8,126 bases of DNA from JBDRGX01 sp043817485 [NCBI: bacterium] (GTDB lineage Bacteria > JBDRGX01). Under the pieces are notes generated by a model. It saw only the letters and a program-made list of their open reading frames with translations, made no database searches and was not told the origin of the DNA. A program made the position numbers and the translations under genes. Positions 1 to 6,443 of the stretch are shown here, one piece after another (position 1 is the stretch's first letter; every line of letters starts with the position of its first letter). The stretch is from assembly GCA_043817485.1 (NCBI GenBank), contig JBDRGX010000026.1:1-8126 (forward strand), written 5' to 3'.

Positions 1-1620
1 CCACGATTTATATTTTCTGTGTTTGTTTTATTTGGAATTGGAGCAATTATTCTTATTTTTATATTTTTTTTTAGAAGTTCTTATTTTTTAAAAAAAGGAA
101 ATGATAATTATAAAAAAGGAAATATAAAATTATCAATTATATATTATAAAAAATATCTTAAATATAAACCAAAAAATATGAAAATAAGTATGCGATTAGC
201 AGAAATTTATAACGAACAAAAATTATATAAAGAAGGTATTCTTTTATATCAAAAAATAATAAAAAATAATCCTGATAATATAACAAATTTTATGTGTTTA
301 GGTGAATTACAAAGAAAACAAGGATTAACAAAAGAAGCTATTAATACTTATGAAAAATTATTTAAAAAAAATTTATCTTCAACAGATCGTTTTAATATAC
401 GATATACTTTAGCAGAATTATATTATGAACAAGGAAAAATACAAGAAGCAATAAATAGTTTTCAAATTAGTAAAGTGTTAAATAATAAAGATCCAAATCC
501 TTATTTAAAATTAGCCAAAATTTATAAAGAACAAGGGAATATTGAAGCATCTTTTGAAGAATATGAACGAGTGCAATTTATAGATCCATCTATGATGGAA
601 ACAATAACAAATAATTTAGAAGAAATTTTAGAACAAAAATCTAATGATATTAATATTATTATAAAAATAGCAGAAATTTATAAAAACTTTGATAATTTTA
701 ACAGATCTTTTGAACTTTATCATAAAGCAAGTGAAATTTTTCCATCTGCAAATATTTATATGAATATAGCTAAATTATATTTATTAAAAAAAGATTATGT
801 TTCTGTAATAAATGAATTTAAAAAAGCATATGATATAGATAATAGTATTTTAGAAAAAATATTAGAAGAATATATAGATATATTGAGAAAAGATTCAACA
901 AATTCTATAATTAGAAAATCATTAGCTGAAAATTATTTCAAAAAAGGTGAAATAAATAAAGCAATATTTGAGTTAAATAAACTTGCTGAAATACCAGAAT
1001 TTAAAAATGAATCTTTTTTGTTATTGGGAAAAATTTATTTACAAAAAGGACTAATTGATGAAACATTTCAATCATTAGAAAAAATTGATACAAAAAAACT
1101 TACAGAAAGCGGTATTTTAGAAGAAATTTATTATCAATTAGCTTTATTATGTAATAAAAATCAAATAACCGAAAAATCTATTAAAGCTTATGCGAAAATT
1201 AAAGAAATTAATGGAAATTATAAAGATATAAATAATAGATTAGAAGAATTTAAAAAAAATCAAATTAATCAAGTATATGAAATTAATAATCAATCTGTAA
1301 TATTAGCAAAAGAAGGTAAATTTGATGAAGCAATAGAATTATGTGAAAAAGTTTTAAAATTAGATCCATTTTTTATTTCTGCTCATAGGAATTTAGGATT
1401 TATTTATATGCAAAAAAATCAACTTGAAGATGCTATTAATAAATTCAAACAAATTATAAAATTAGATCCCACTGATGAAAAATCTTATTATAGTTTAGCT
1501 CTTGCTTATGTGAAAAGTAAAAAGAAAGAAGAAGTTAATATTGTTTTAAATGAAATGCATCATCTTTTTCCTCAAAGTCAATATTTAAACAAATTAGAAA
1601 ATTATTTAGAAACATTATAA
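1..1620 (+). CDS. Membrane-anchored TPR-repeat protein, 5' partial
   Basis: The reading frame is open to the left edge (codons run in frame from base 1), so the true start may lie outside the window. A GTG at 19 is only the first possible internal start, giving 533 residues. Numbering from that GTG, residues 2-18 are a strongly hydrophobic helix (VLFGIGAIILIFIFFF) followed by R/K, which looks like a single N-terminal membrane anchor. From about residue 27 to the end there are roughly 13 tetratricopeptide repeats. The clearest are near 54-87, 125-158 and 159-191, plus the three C-terminal ones around 430-530 (for example EGKFDEAIELCEKVLKLDP). TPR arrays are protein-protein interaction scaffolds. 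No catalytic domain is visible, so the partner and role are unknown. Membrane topology is predicted, with the TPR part on whichever side the positive-inside rule favours (probably cytoplasmic). valS starts 51 nt downstream and may be co-transcribed. Confidence 0.85.
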   Translation, partial: PRFIFSVFVLFGIGAIILIFIFFFRSSYFLKKGNDNYKKGNIKLSIIYYKKYLKYKPKNMKISMRLAEIYNEQKLYKEGILLYQKIIKNNPDNITNFMCLGELQRKQGLTKEAINTYEKLFKKNLSSTDRFNIRYTLAELYYEQGKIQEAINSFQISKVLNNKDPNPYLKLAKIYKEQGNIEASFEEYERVQFIDPSMMETITNNLEEILEQKSNDINIIIKIAEIYKNFDNFNRSFELYHKASEIFPSANIYMNIAKLYLLKKDYVSVINEFKKAYDIDNSILEKILEEYIDILRKDSTNSIIRKSLAENYFKKGEINKAIFELNKLAEIPEFKNESFLLLGKIYLQKGLIDETFQSLEKIDTKKLTESGILEEIYYQLALLCNKNQITEKSIKAYAKIKEINGNYKDINNRLEEFKKNQINQVYEINNQSVILAKEGKFDEAIELCEKVLKLDPFFISAHRNLGFIYMQKNQLEDAINKFKQIIKLDPTDEKSYYSLALAYVKSKKKEEVNIVLNEMHHLFPQSQYLNKLENYLETL

Positions 1621-1660
1621 TATAAATTTATACATTCTATAAAAATTAATTTTAATTTAC

Positions 1661-1665
1661 AAAGG
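1661..1665 (+). promoter_or_regulatory. Shine-Dalgarno of valS
   Basis: AAAGG lies 6 nt before the ATG at 1672. It is the best Shine-Dalgarno-like site in the window and supports that start. cbiB, trmN6 and the radical-SAM gene have only A-rich upstream sequence with no clear site. Confidence 0.6.
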
Positions 1666-1671
1666 TAAAAT

Positions 1672-4314
1672 ATGGAAGAATTAAATACTAAATATGATCC
1701 AGTTTTAATTGAAGATAAATGGTATGAATATTGGGAAAAAAATAATTGTTTTACTCCAGAAATTGATTTAAGTAAAAAACCTTATGTAATTGTAATCCCA
1801 CCTCCAAATATTACTGGTATTCTTCATTTAGGACATGTATTAAATAATACACTTCAAGATATTTTAATTCGTTGGAAAAGAATGAATGGTGAAGTTAGTT
1901 TATGGTTACCTGGAACAGATCATGCTGGAATTGCAACTCAAAATGTAGTAGAAAAACAATTGAAAAAAGAAAATATGTCAAGACATAAATTAGGAAGAGA
2001 AAAATTTATTGAAAGAGTTTGGGAATGGAAAAATCAATATGGTGAAACCATTGTTAAACAACTTCGAAAATTAGGATGTTCTTGTGATTGGACAAAACAA
2101 AAATTTACTTTAGATGAAGAATTATCAGATGCAGTTTTAGAAGTATTTATTAAACTTTATCAAAAAGGGTTAATTTATAAAGGAAAGTATATTGTTAATT
2201 GGTGTCCAAGATGTTCTACTGCTATTTCTGATGAAGAAGTTGAATATGAAGAATTTAGTGGTAGATTATATTATATTAAATATCCAATTAAAGAAACTTC
2301 TTCTTATATTACAGTTGCTACAACAAGACCAGAAACAATGGTAGGAGATGTTGCTATTGCAGTTAATCCAGAAGATTCAAGGTATAAAAATATGATAGAT
2401 AAAACTATTATTTTACCTATAATGAATAGAGAATTAAAAATAATACAAGATTCTAAAATTGATATTGAATTTGGAACAGGTGCTGTAAAAATTACACCAG
2501 CTCATGATATGGTAGATTGGCAAATAAGTAAATGTCATAATCTTGAACCAATTATTATTATGAATGAAAAAGGAATAATGAATGAAAATGCTGGTGAATA
2601 TGTTGGAATGGATAGATTTGAATGTCGTGAAGCGTTGCTTATGGATTTAGATAATCTTGGACTTTTGGAAAAGGTAGAAGATTATCCAAATAATATAGGT
2701 CATTGTCAAAGATGTCATACAGTAATTGAACCCTATCTTTCTACTCAATGGTTTGTAAAAATGAAACCATTAGCAGAATCCGCTATAGAAGCAGTAAAAC
2801 AAGGTAAAATAAAATTTTATCCCGAACATTGGACAAAAATTTATTTTAATTGGATGGAAAATATTAGAGATTGGTGTATTTCAAGACAAATATGGTGGGG
2901 ACATAGAATACCAGTTTATTATTGTCTTAATTGTTCTAATATAGAAGTTAGTAAAAGTTTTCCTTTAAAATGTTTAAAATGTGGAAAAAATGAATTTAAA
3001 CAAGAAGAAGATGTTTTAGATACTTGGTTTTCAAGTTGGCTTTGGCCATTTTCTGTTTTTGGTTGGCCAGAACAAACAAAAGAATTAAAATATTTTTATC
3101 CAACAACAACTTTAATTACAGCTCCAGAAATTATATTTTTTTGGGTTGCTCGAATGATTATGTCGGGAATAGAATTTATGGGAGAAGTACCTTTTAAAGA
3201 AGTCTATTTTAATGGAATAGTAAGAGATGAAAAAGGTAGAAAAATGAGTAAGTCTTTAGGTAATTCTCCAGATCCGATTGATTTAATTAAAGAATTTGGA
3301 ACTGATGCTTTACGATTTGGAATAGTTTCTTTTGCTCCTCAAGGAAAGGATATTTTATTTTCTCAAGATCGAATTAAAACAGCAAAATTTTTTGCTAATA
3401 AAATTTGGAATGCTTCTCGATTTGTATTGATGAATATCAAAGATAACCAAGAAATAATTATAAATTTTTTAAAAAATAAAAACATAAAAGATTTAAAAAA
3501 TCTTGAATTAGTAGATATTTGGATTATTAGTAGATTAAATCAAGTTATTTTTGAAGTATCATCAAAATTAAATGAATTTCAATTTAATGAAGTAGCAATT
3601 GTTTTAAATAAATTTATTTGGCATGAATTTTGTGATTGGTACATAGAAGTTAGTAAATTACGATTAAATAATAAAGAAAAACAAGAAGAAAGAGAAACAG
3701 CACAAATTATTTTGTGTTTTGTTTTAAATAATATTTTAAAATTACTTCATCCTTATATGCCTTTTATTACAGAAGAAATAGGGCAAAAAATAGGATTAGA
3801 ACAAAATATAATAAAATCTTTTTGGCCTTTATATGAAAATGAAAATATAGATGAAGATGTTATTTGTAAAATGAATTTAATCATAGAAATAATTACCTAT
3901 ATTAGAAATGTAAGGGGAGAAACTAATATTCCACAATCTGCTAAAATTGAAGTAGTTTTTTCTTTGCCAGATGAAAAATTAAAAAATATATTTTTAGCAC
4001 ATATTGAATGTATAAAATTTCTTTGTCAAGTTAAAGAAATACAATTAGGAGTAAAATTAGAACCAGTAGAAAATGCTATGGTAAATGTTATAAAAGAAAT
4101 AGAAATTTATATTCCTAAAAAAGGTTTAATTTCAGAAGAAAAAGAAAAAGAAAAAAAAGAAAAGGAAATCAAAAAAATAAATCAAATGTTGGAAAGAATC
4201 AATCAAAAATTAAATAATCCAGTTTTTATAAAAAATGCTCCAAATCATATTATAGAACAAGAAAAACAAAGAAAAAAAGAATGGGAAGAAAAATTAGAAA
4301 AATTGAAAAAATAA
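1672..4314 (+). CDS. valS: Valine--tRNA ligase (ValRS)
   Basis: Class I aminoacyl-tRNA synthetase that charges tRNA(Val) with valine in the cytoplasm, with a CP1 domain that hydrolyses mischarged threonyl-tRNA. It has 880 residues, full length for bacterial ValRS. Visible in order: the N-terminal ValRS signature PPPNITGILHLGH with HLGH at 52-55; the editing domain with TTRPETMVGD near 217-226 and GTGAVKITPAHD ending at D279; a WCPRC pair (C178, C181) and HCQRC (C345, C348), forming one predicted zinc site; a second Cys4 site at C418, C421, C434, C437; TAPEIIFFWVARM near 483-495; KMSKS at 524-528; an anticodon-binding helical domain; and a lysine/glutamate-rich C-terminal coiled coil from about 815 that would be the tRNA-binding arm. 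Motifs are intact and no frameshift is seen. IleRS and LeuRS are excluded by the motif set and the C-terminal coiled coil. The start is supported by AAAGG 6 nt upstream. Confidence 0.98.
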   Translation: MEELNTKYDPVLIEDKWYEYWEKNNCFTPEIDLSKKPYVIVIPPPNITGILHLGHVLNNTLQDILIRWKRMNGEVSLWLPGTDHAGIATQNVVEKQLKKENMSRHKLGREKFIERVWEWKNQYGETIVKQLRKLGCSCDWTKQKFTLDEELSDAVLEVFIKLYQKGLIYKGKYIVNWCPRCSTAISDEEVEYEEFSGRLYYIKYPIKETSSYITVATTRPETMVGDVAIAVNPEDSRYKNMIDKTIILPIMNRELKIIQDSKIDIEFGTGAVKITPAHDMVDWQISKCHNLEPIIIMNEKGIMNENAGEYVGMDRFECREALLMDLDNLGLLEKVEDYPNNIGHCQRCHTVIEPYLSTQWFVKMKPLAESAIEAVKQGKIKFYPEHWTKIYFNWMENIRDWCISRQIWWGHRIPVYYCLNCSNIEVSKSFPLKCLKCGKNEFKQEEDVLDTWFSSWLWPFSVFGWPEQTKELKYFYPTTTLITAPEIIFFWVARMIMSGIEFMGEVPFKEVYFNGIVRDEKGRKMSKSLGNSPDPIDLIKEFGTDALRFGIVSFAPQGKDILFSQDRIKTAKFFANKIWNASRFVLMNIKDNQEIIINFLKNKNIKDLKNLELVDIWIISRLNQVIFEVSSKLNEFQFNEVAIVLNKFIWHEFCDWYIEVSKLRLNNKEKQEERETAQIILCFVLNNILKLLHPYMPFITEEIGQKIGLEQNIIKSFWPLYENENIDEDVICKMNLIIEIITYIRNVRGETNIPQSAKIEVVFSLPDEKLKNIFLAHIECIKFLCQVKEIQLGVKLEPVENAMVNVIKEIEIYIPKKGLISEEKEKEKKEKEIKKINQMLERINQKLNNPVFIKNAPNHIIEQEKQRKKEWEEKLEKLKK

Positions 4315-4425
4315 ATTATAATTACAAAAATATAATAAGAATTTTAGATTTTGGATTGAAGATTAAAAATATGAAAAAAACTTGATAGAATAAAAAAGGA
4401 TGGAAATTTTGATAGAAGAATTCCA

Positions 4426-4438
4426 CCCCCCCCCCCCC
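4426..4438. repeat. C13 homopolymer
   Basis: Thirteen consecutive cytosines in an otherwise extremely AT-rich region, preceded by TTCCA and followed by TAAAA. It lies outside any credible gene, so slippage would not switch a reading frame here. The exact length may vary between cells or be uncertain in the assembly. Confidence 0.9.
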
Positions 4439-4440
4439 TA

Positions 4441-4513
4441 AAACCCCCGCCAGCGGGGGACATTGAGAGTATTGATGAAAACACAAGCCCTTAATTCCGC
4501 TAGTGAGGGACAT
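4441..4513. repeat. GC-rich hairpin unit and degenerate copy, 50-nt offset
   Basis: CCCCCGC (4444-4450), CA loop, GCGGGGG (4453-4459) is a perfect 7-bp palindrome. The unit around it (4441-4463, ending GGGGGACAT) aligns without gaps to 4491-4513 (TTCCGCTAGTGAGGGACAT), exactly 50 nt downstream. In the second copy the core CCGC-AG-G-GGGACAT is retained but the outer stem has decayed. This looks like a dispersed palindromic (REP/MITE-like) repeat rather than a terminator, because no T-tract follows. Confidence 0.6.
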
Positions 4514-4610
4514 AAGAAAAGTAGAAGGGAAAGTATCATAAGCAATTAAATGACTATAATTTCACCAGCAGGAGACAGAAAAAATAAACAAGAAGAATTT
4601 TAGATTTTAG

Positions 4611-4676
4611 AATTTGGATTTTAGATTGTAAGAATAAATATAATTTTATATCCCTATCAATCCATAATCCAAAATT
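4611..4676. repeat. Imperfect inverted repeat of the GGATT/TAGATT family
   Basis: The arm 4611-4628 (AATTTGGATTTTAGATTG) is nearly the reverse complement of 4658-4676 (CAATCCATAATCCAAAATT), with two mismatches and one gap, around a spacer of about 29 nt. Its arms share sequence with the direct repeats at 4337 and 4593, so it belongs to the same repeat family. Confidence 0.5.
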
Positions 4677-4680
4677 GTTC

Positions 4681-4753
4681 ATAAAAGGGGGTAAGAAAAG
4701 GAAAAGGATTTTTTCTCAAACCCTTAACCCATAGACTCCTTAAACCCTTTTAT
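4681..4753. repeat. 73-nt imperfect inverted repeat upstream of cbiB
   Basis: The arm 4681-4695 (ATAAAAGGGGGTAAG) pairs with 4739-4753 (CTTAAACCCTTTTAT) at 13 of 15 positions, with two adjacent G-A mismatches. Inside it, AGAAAA (4694-4699) can pair with a TTTTCT further right. A T-rich stretch (AAATATTTTTTAATTTT) follows the right arm. It could be a structured leader or terminator ahead of cbiB, or the end of the repeat element. The sequence alone does not decide. Confidence 0.4.
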
Positions 4754-4825
4754 AAATATTTTTTAATTTTGATTATAACTTGGGATTAATGATTAATATA
4801 TTTTAGACATAAAAAAGTGTTAAAT

Positions 4826-5752
4826 ATGGTTTTAATTGTTTTTGCTTTTATTATTGATTGGTTTATTGGAGATCCTTATTGGATGCTACATCCAGTAAAA
4901 TTCATAGGTTATTTAATTAATTTTTTAGAAAAAAAATTGCCTTTTACAAAAATAGGCGGAATCATTCTACTAATTACAGTCACTTCTATTGTATTTTTAT
5001 CTTCATTTTATTTAATTAAATTTGCAATGTTTTATAATAAATATGTAGGATATTTTATTATTGTTTTTTTGATTTATACAACAATTTCTGTCAAAGATTT
5101 AAAAGTAGAAGTTGAAAAAGTTAAAAAAGAATTAATTAAAAAAAATATTGAAAATGCAAGAAAAAAACTTCAAAAAATTGTTGGACGGGATACAAAAAAT
5201 TTAGAAGAAAAAGAAATTATTCGTGCTTGTATTGAAACAACCGCAGAAAGTACTGTTGATGGAATTATTGCTCCTTTATTTTATGTTTTTATTGGTGGAG
5301 CTCCATTGGCTTTAGTTTATAAAGCTATAAATACTTTAGATTCAATGGTAGGATATAAAAATGAAAAATATATTAATTTTGGCTGGGCATCTGCAAAATT
5401 AGATGATTTGGTAATTTTTATTCCCGCAAGAATTTTTTCTTTTTTAATTTTATTTACTACTTTAAATTTCAAAAAAATGAAATATATTTTAAAAATTATT
5501 TTAAGAGATAGAAAAAAACATCCAAGTCCTAATAGTGGTATTTCAGAATCTGGTTTTGCTGGAGCATTAAATATACAATTAGGTGGTGTAAATTTTTATC
5601 AAGAAAAAAAAGAAATTAGACCATTTTTAGGAGATGCAATTGATGAATTAAAAATAGAGCATATTACAAAATCTTTATATTTAATGCAAAAAATTGCTAT
5701 CATAAGTTTAATATTTTTTTGTATTTGTAAAATGTTTTTTTTGAAAATATAA
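4826..5752 (+). CDS. cbiB: Adenosylcobinamide-phosphate synthase CbiB/CobD
   Basis: Integral membrane enzyme of the cobamide pathway. It joins the aminopropanol (phosphate) arm to adenosylcobyric acid to give adenosylcobinamide (phosphate). It has 308 residues from the ATG at 4826, the family's usual length. Family signatures are visible: an N-terminal helix with DWFIGDP and a nearby HPV (D11, G15-P17, H22-V24); GRDT at 120-123; ETTAESTVDGIIAPLFY at about 137-153; DSMVGYKNEKY at 172-182; KLDDL then IPAR at about 191-202; HPSPNSGISE followed by FAGALNIQLGG at about 232-253; and a C-terminal hydrophobic helix. Several membrane helices are predicted. A GTG at 4817 would add three residues; I prefer the ATG because it places GDP where homologues have it. 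Neither start has a good Shine-Dalgarno. trmN6 follows after 2 nt. No other cobalamin gene is in view. Confidence 0.93.
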   Translation: MVLIVFAFIIDWFIGDPYWMLHPVKFIGYLINFLEKKLPFTKIGGIILLITVTSIVFLSSFYLIKFAMFYNKYVGYFIIVFLIYTTISVKDLKVEVEKVKKELIKKNIENARKKLQKIVGRDTKNLEEKEIIRACIETTAESTVDGIIAPLFYVFIGGAPLALVYKAINTLDSMVGYKNEKYINFGWASAKLDDLVIFIPARIFSFLILFTTLNFKKMKYILKIILRDRKKHPSPNSGISESGFAGALNIQLGGVNFYQEKKEIRPFLGDAIDELKIEHITKSLYLMQKIAIISLIFFCICKMFFLKI

Positions 5753-5754
5753 AT

Positions 5755-6411
5755 ATGGATAAATTGTTTATAGAAAAATTTGATAATGGAATGCAAATTA
5801 TGCAATTTTCAAAAATGAAAATTACAAGTGATACACTTTGTTTATTAGATTTTATTGAAATAAATGAAAATGAAATAGTAATTGATTTAGGAACTGGATC
5901 TGGAGTAATTCCAATTGTTTTACAAGCAAAATATAAAATAAAAAAAATTTGGGGAGTAGAAATTCAAAAAGAATTAGCTATTCTTGCTCAAAAAAATATT
6001 AAATTAAATAAAGCAAACATAGAAATAATAAATGAAGATTTGAAAAAATTAGATCAAATTTTTTCTTTTAATATGTTTGATGTGATTACTTGTAATCCAC
6101 CTTATTATAAAATTAACAACAATAGACAATGTTCTGATATTAAACAAAATATATCAAAACATGAAGTAAAATGTAAATTAGAAGATATTATAAAAATAAG
6201 TAGTTATTTGTTAAAACCAAATGGAAAAATATATCTTATTAATTTATTTTCAAGATTTAATGAATTGATGGATCTTTTACAAAAATATCATTTGAATTTA
6301 ACAACACTTCAATATATTTGTTCAAAGAAAAAAGAAGAAAAAATTTTATTTTTAAGTGAAATTAAAAAAGAAAAATGCGAAATACAAATAAAGCCAAATT
6401 TATATTTATAA
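5755..6411 (+). CDS. trmN6: tRNA1(Val) (adenine(37)-N6)-methyltransferase, TrmN6-like
   Basis: SAM-dependent class I methyltransferase of the TrmN6/YfiC type, which in E. coli methylates N6 of A37 in tRNA1(Val). Seen: the N-terminal D-TLCLLDFI segment near 26-34 that precedes the fold in this family; motif I VIDLGTGSG at 42-50; an acidic residue ending strand 2 (E69 in GVEI); the adenine-N6 signature NPPYY at 114-118; and KHE at 135-137, matching the (A/S)RHE region of homologues. At 218 residues it is somewhat shorter than the roughly 245-residue E. coli enzyme, but no motif is missing. NPPY is shared by other N6-adenine and glutamine methylases (for example PrmC), but the N-terminal layout and the KHE region favour TrmN6. 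The exact tRNA target is inferred. The ATG is 2 nt after the cbiB stop, so translation is probably coupled. Confidence 0.85.
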   Translation: MDKLFIEKFDNGMQIMQFSKMKITSDTLCLLDFIEINENEIVIDLGTGSGVIPIVLQAKYKIKKIWGVEIQKELAILAQKNIKLNKANIEIINEDLKKLDQIFSFNMFDVITCNPPYYKINNNRQCSDIKQNISKHEVKCKLEDIIKISSYLLKPNGKIYLINLFSRFNELMDLLQKYHLNLTTLQYICSKKKEEKILFLSEIKKEKCEIQIKPNLYL

Positions 6412-6421
6412 ATTTGGTTTT
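6390..6421 (+). terminator. AT-rich hairpin across the trmN6 stop codon
   Basis: CCAAATTTATA (6394-6404), a TT loop, then TATAAATTTGG (6407-6417) is a perfect 11-bp inverted repeat. Flanking AAAG and TTTT extend it to 15 pairs with one G-T. The right arm contains the trmN6 TAA (6409-6411) and is followed by a short T-run. It resembles a weak, possibly bidirectional intrinsic terminator, but only two of its pairs are G-C and the T-run is short, so it may instead be an mRNA 3'-end structure or leaky. Confidence 0.4.
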
Positions 6422-6443
6422 CCATAAAAAAATGAATAAAAAT

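Larger units (their letters stand above)
4337..4608. repeat. 16-nt direct repeats flanking the GC-rich insert
   Basis: AAGAATTTTAGATTTT occurs identically at 4337-4352 and 4593-4608 and brackets the part holding the poly-C run and hairpin. Both copies continue into related sequence containing TTGGATT (4351-4357 and 4614-4620). Such TTTTAGATTTTGGATT strings are recurrent low-complexity intergenic repeats in several AT-rich bacterial genomes. The two copies could be repeat units or the edges of an inserted element. Confidence 0.55.
4315..4825. other. Repeat-rich intergenic region without a credible gene
   Basis: About 510 nt between valS and cbiB. The only long ORF (minus strand, 4322-4513) reads through the poly-G complement and hairpin and looks spurious. 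The interval contains direct A/T repeats, a 13-C run, a GC-rich hairpin with a degenerate copy 50 nt further on, and two imperfect inverted repeats, each listed separately. Its GC-rich patches contrast sharply with the flanking genes. The overall look is of a decayed non-coding repeat or MITE-like insertion, although no intact terminal inverted repeat with target duplication can be delimited by eye. The promoter of cbiB presumably lies in its right part, but the AT-rich background makes -10/-35 calls unreliable. Confidence 0.6.

Noticed and set aside
4444-4459. GC-rich hairpin as the valS terminator
   Set aside because: It is about 130 nt downstream of valS and is followed by ACATTGAG rather than a T-tract. 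It is better explained as a repeat unit.
4322-4513. 63-residue minus-strand ORF through the intergenic repeats
   Set aside because: It reads through the C13 run as a glycine stretch (LGGGG) and through the palindrome, has no ribosome binding site, and the composition is that of a repeat rather than a protein.
4337-4608. CRISPR array
   Set aside because: There are only two copies of a short A/T repeat, no regular spacers, and no cas genes.
4761-4810. Sigma-70 promoter for cbiB (TTGATT / TTGGGA with TATATT)
   Set aside because: The spacings are about 22 and 11 nt rather than 16-18, and hexamers like these occur everywhere in sequence this AT-rich.
5599-5805. 68-residue minus-strand ORF
   Set aside because: It lies antisense across the end of cbiB and the start of trmN6, both strongly supported by family motifs. 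It is a shadow of AT-rich coding sequence.
6375-6443. Upstream starts (ATG 6375 or 6432) for the sulfatase-maturating enzyme
   Set aside because: ATG 6375 overlaps trmN6 by 37 nt and adds a leader with no match to the family's N-terminus. 6432 remains possible, but 6444 places the radical-SAM cysteines at 15, 19 and 22 as in the characterised homologue.
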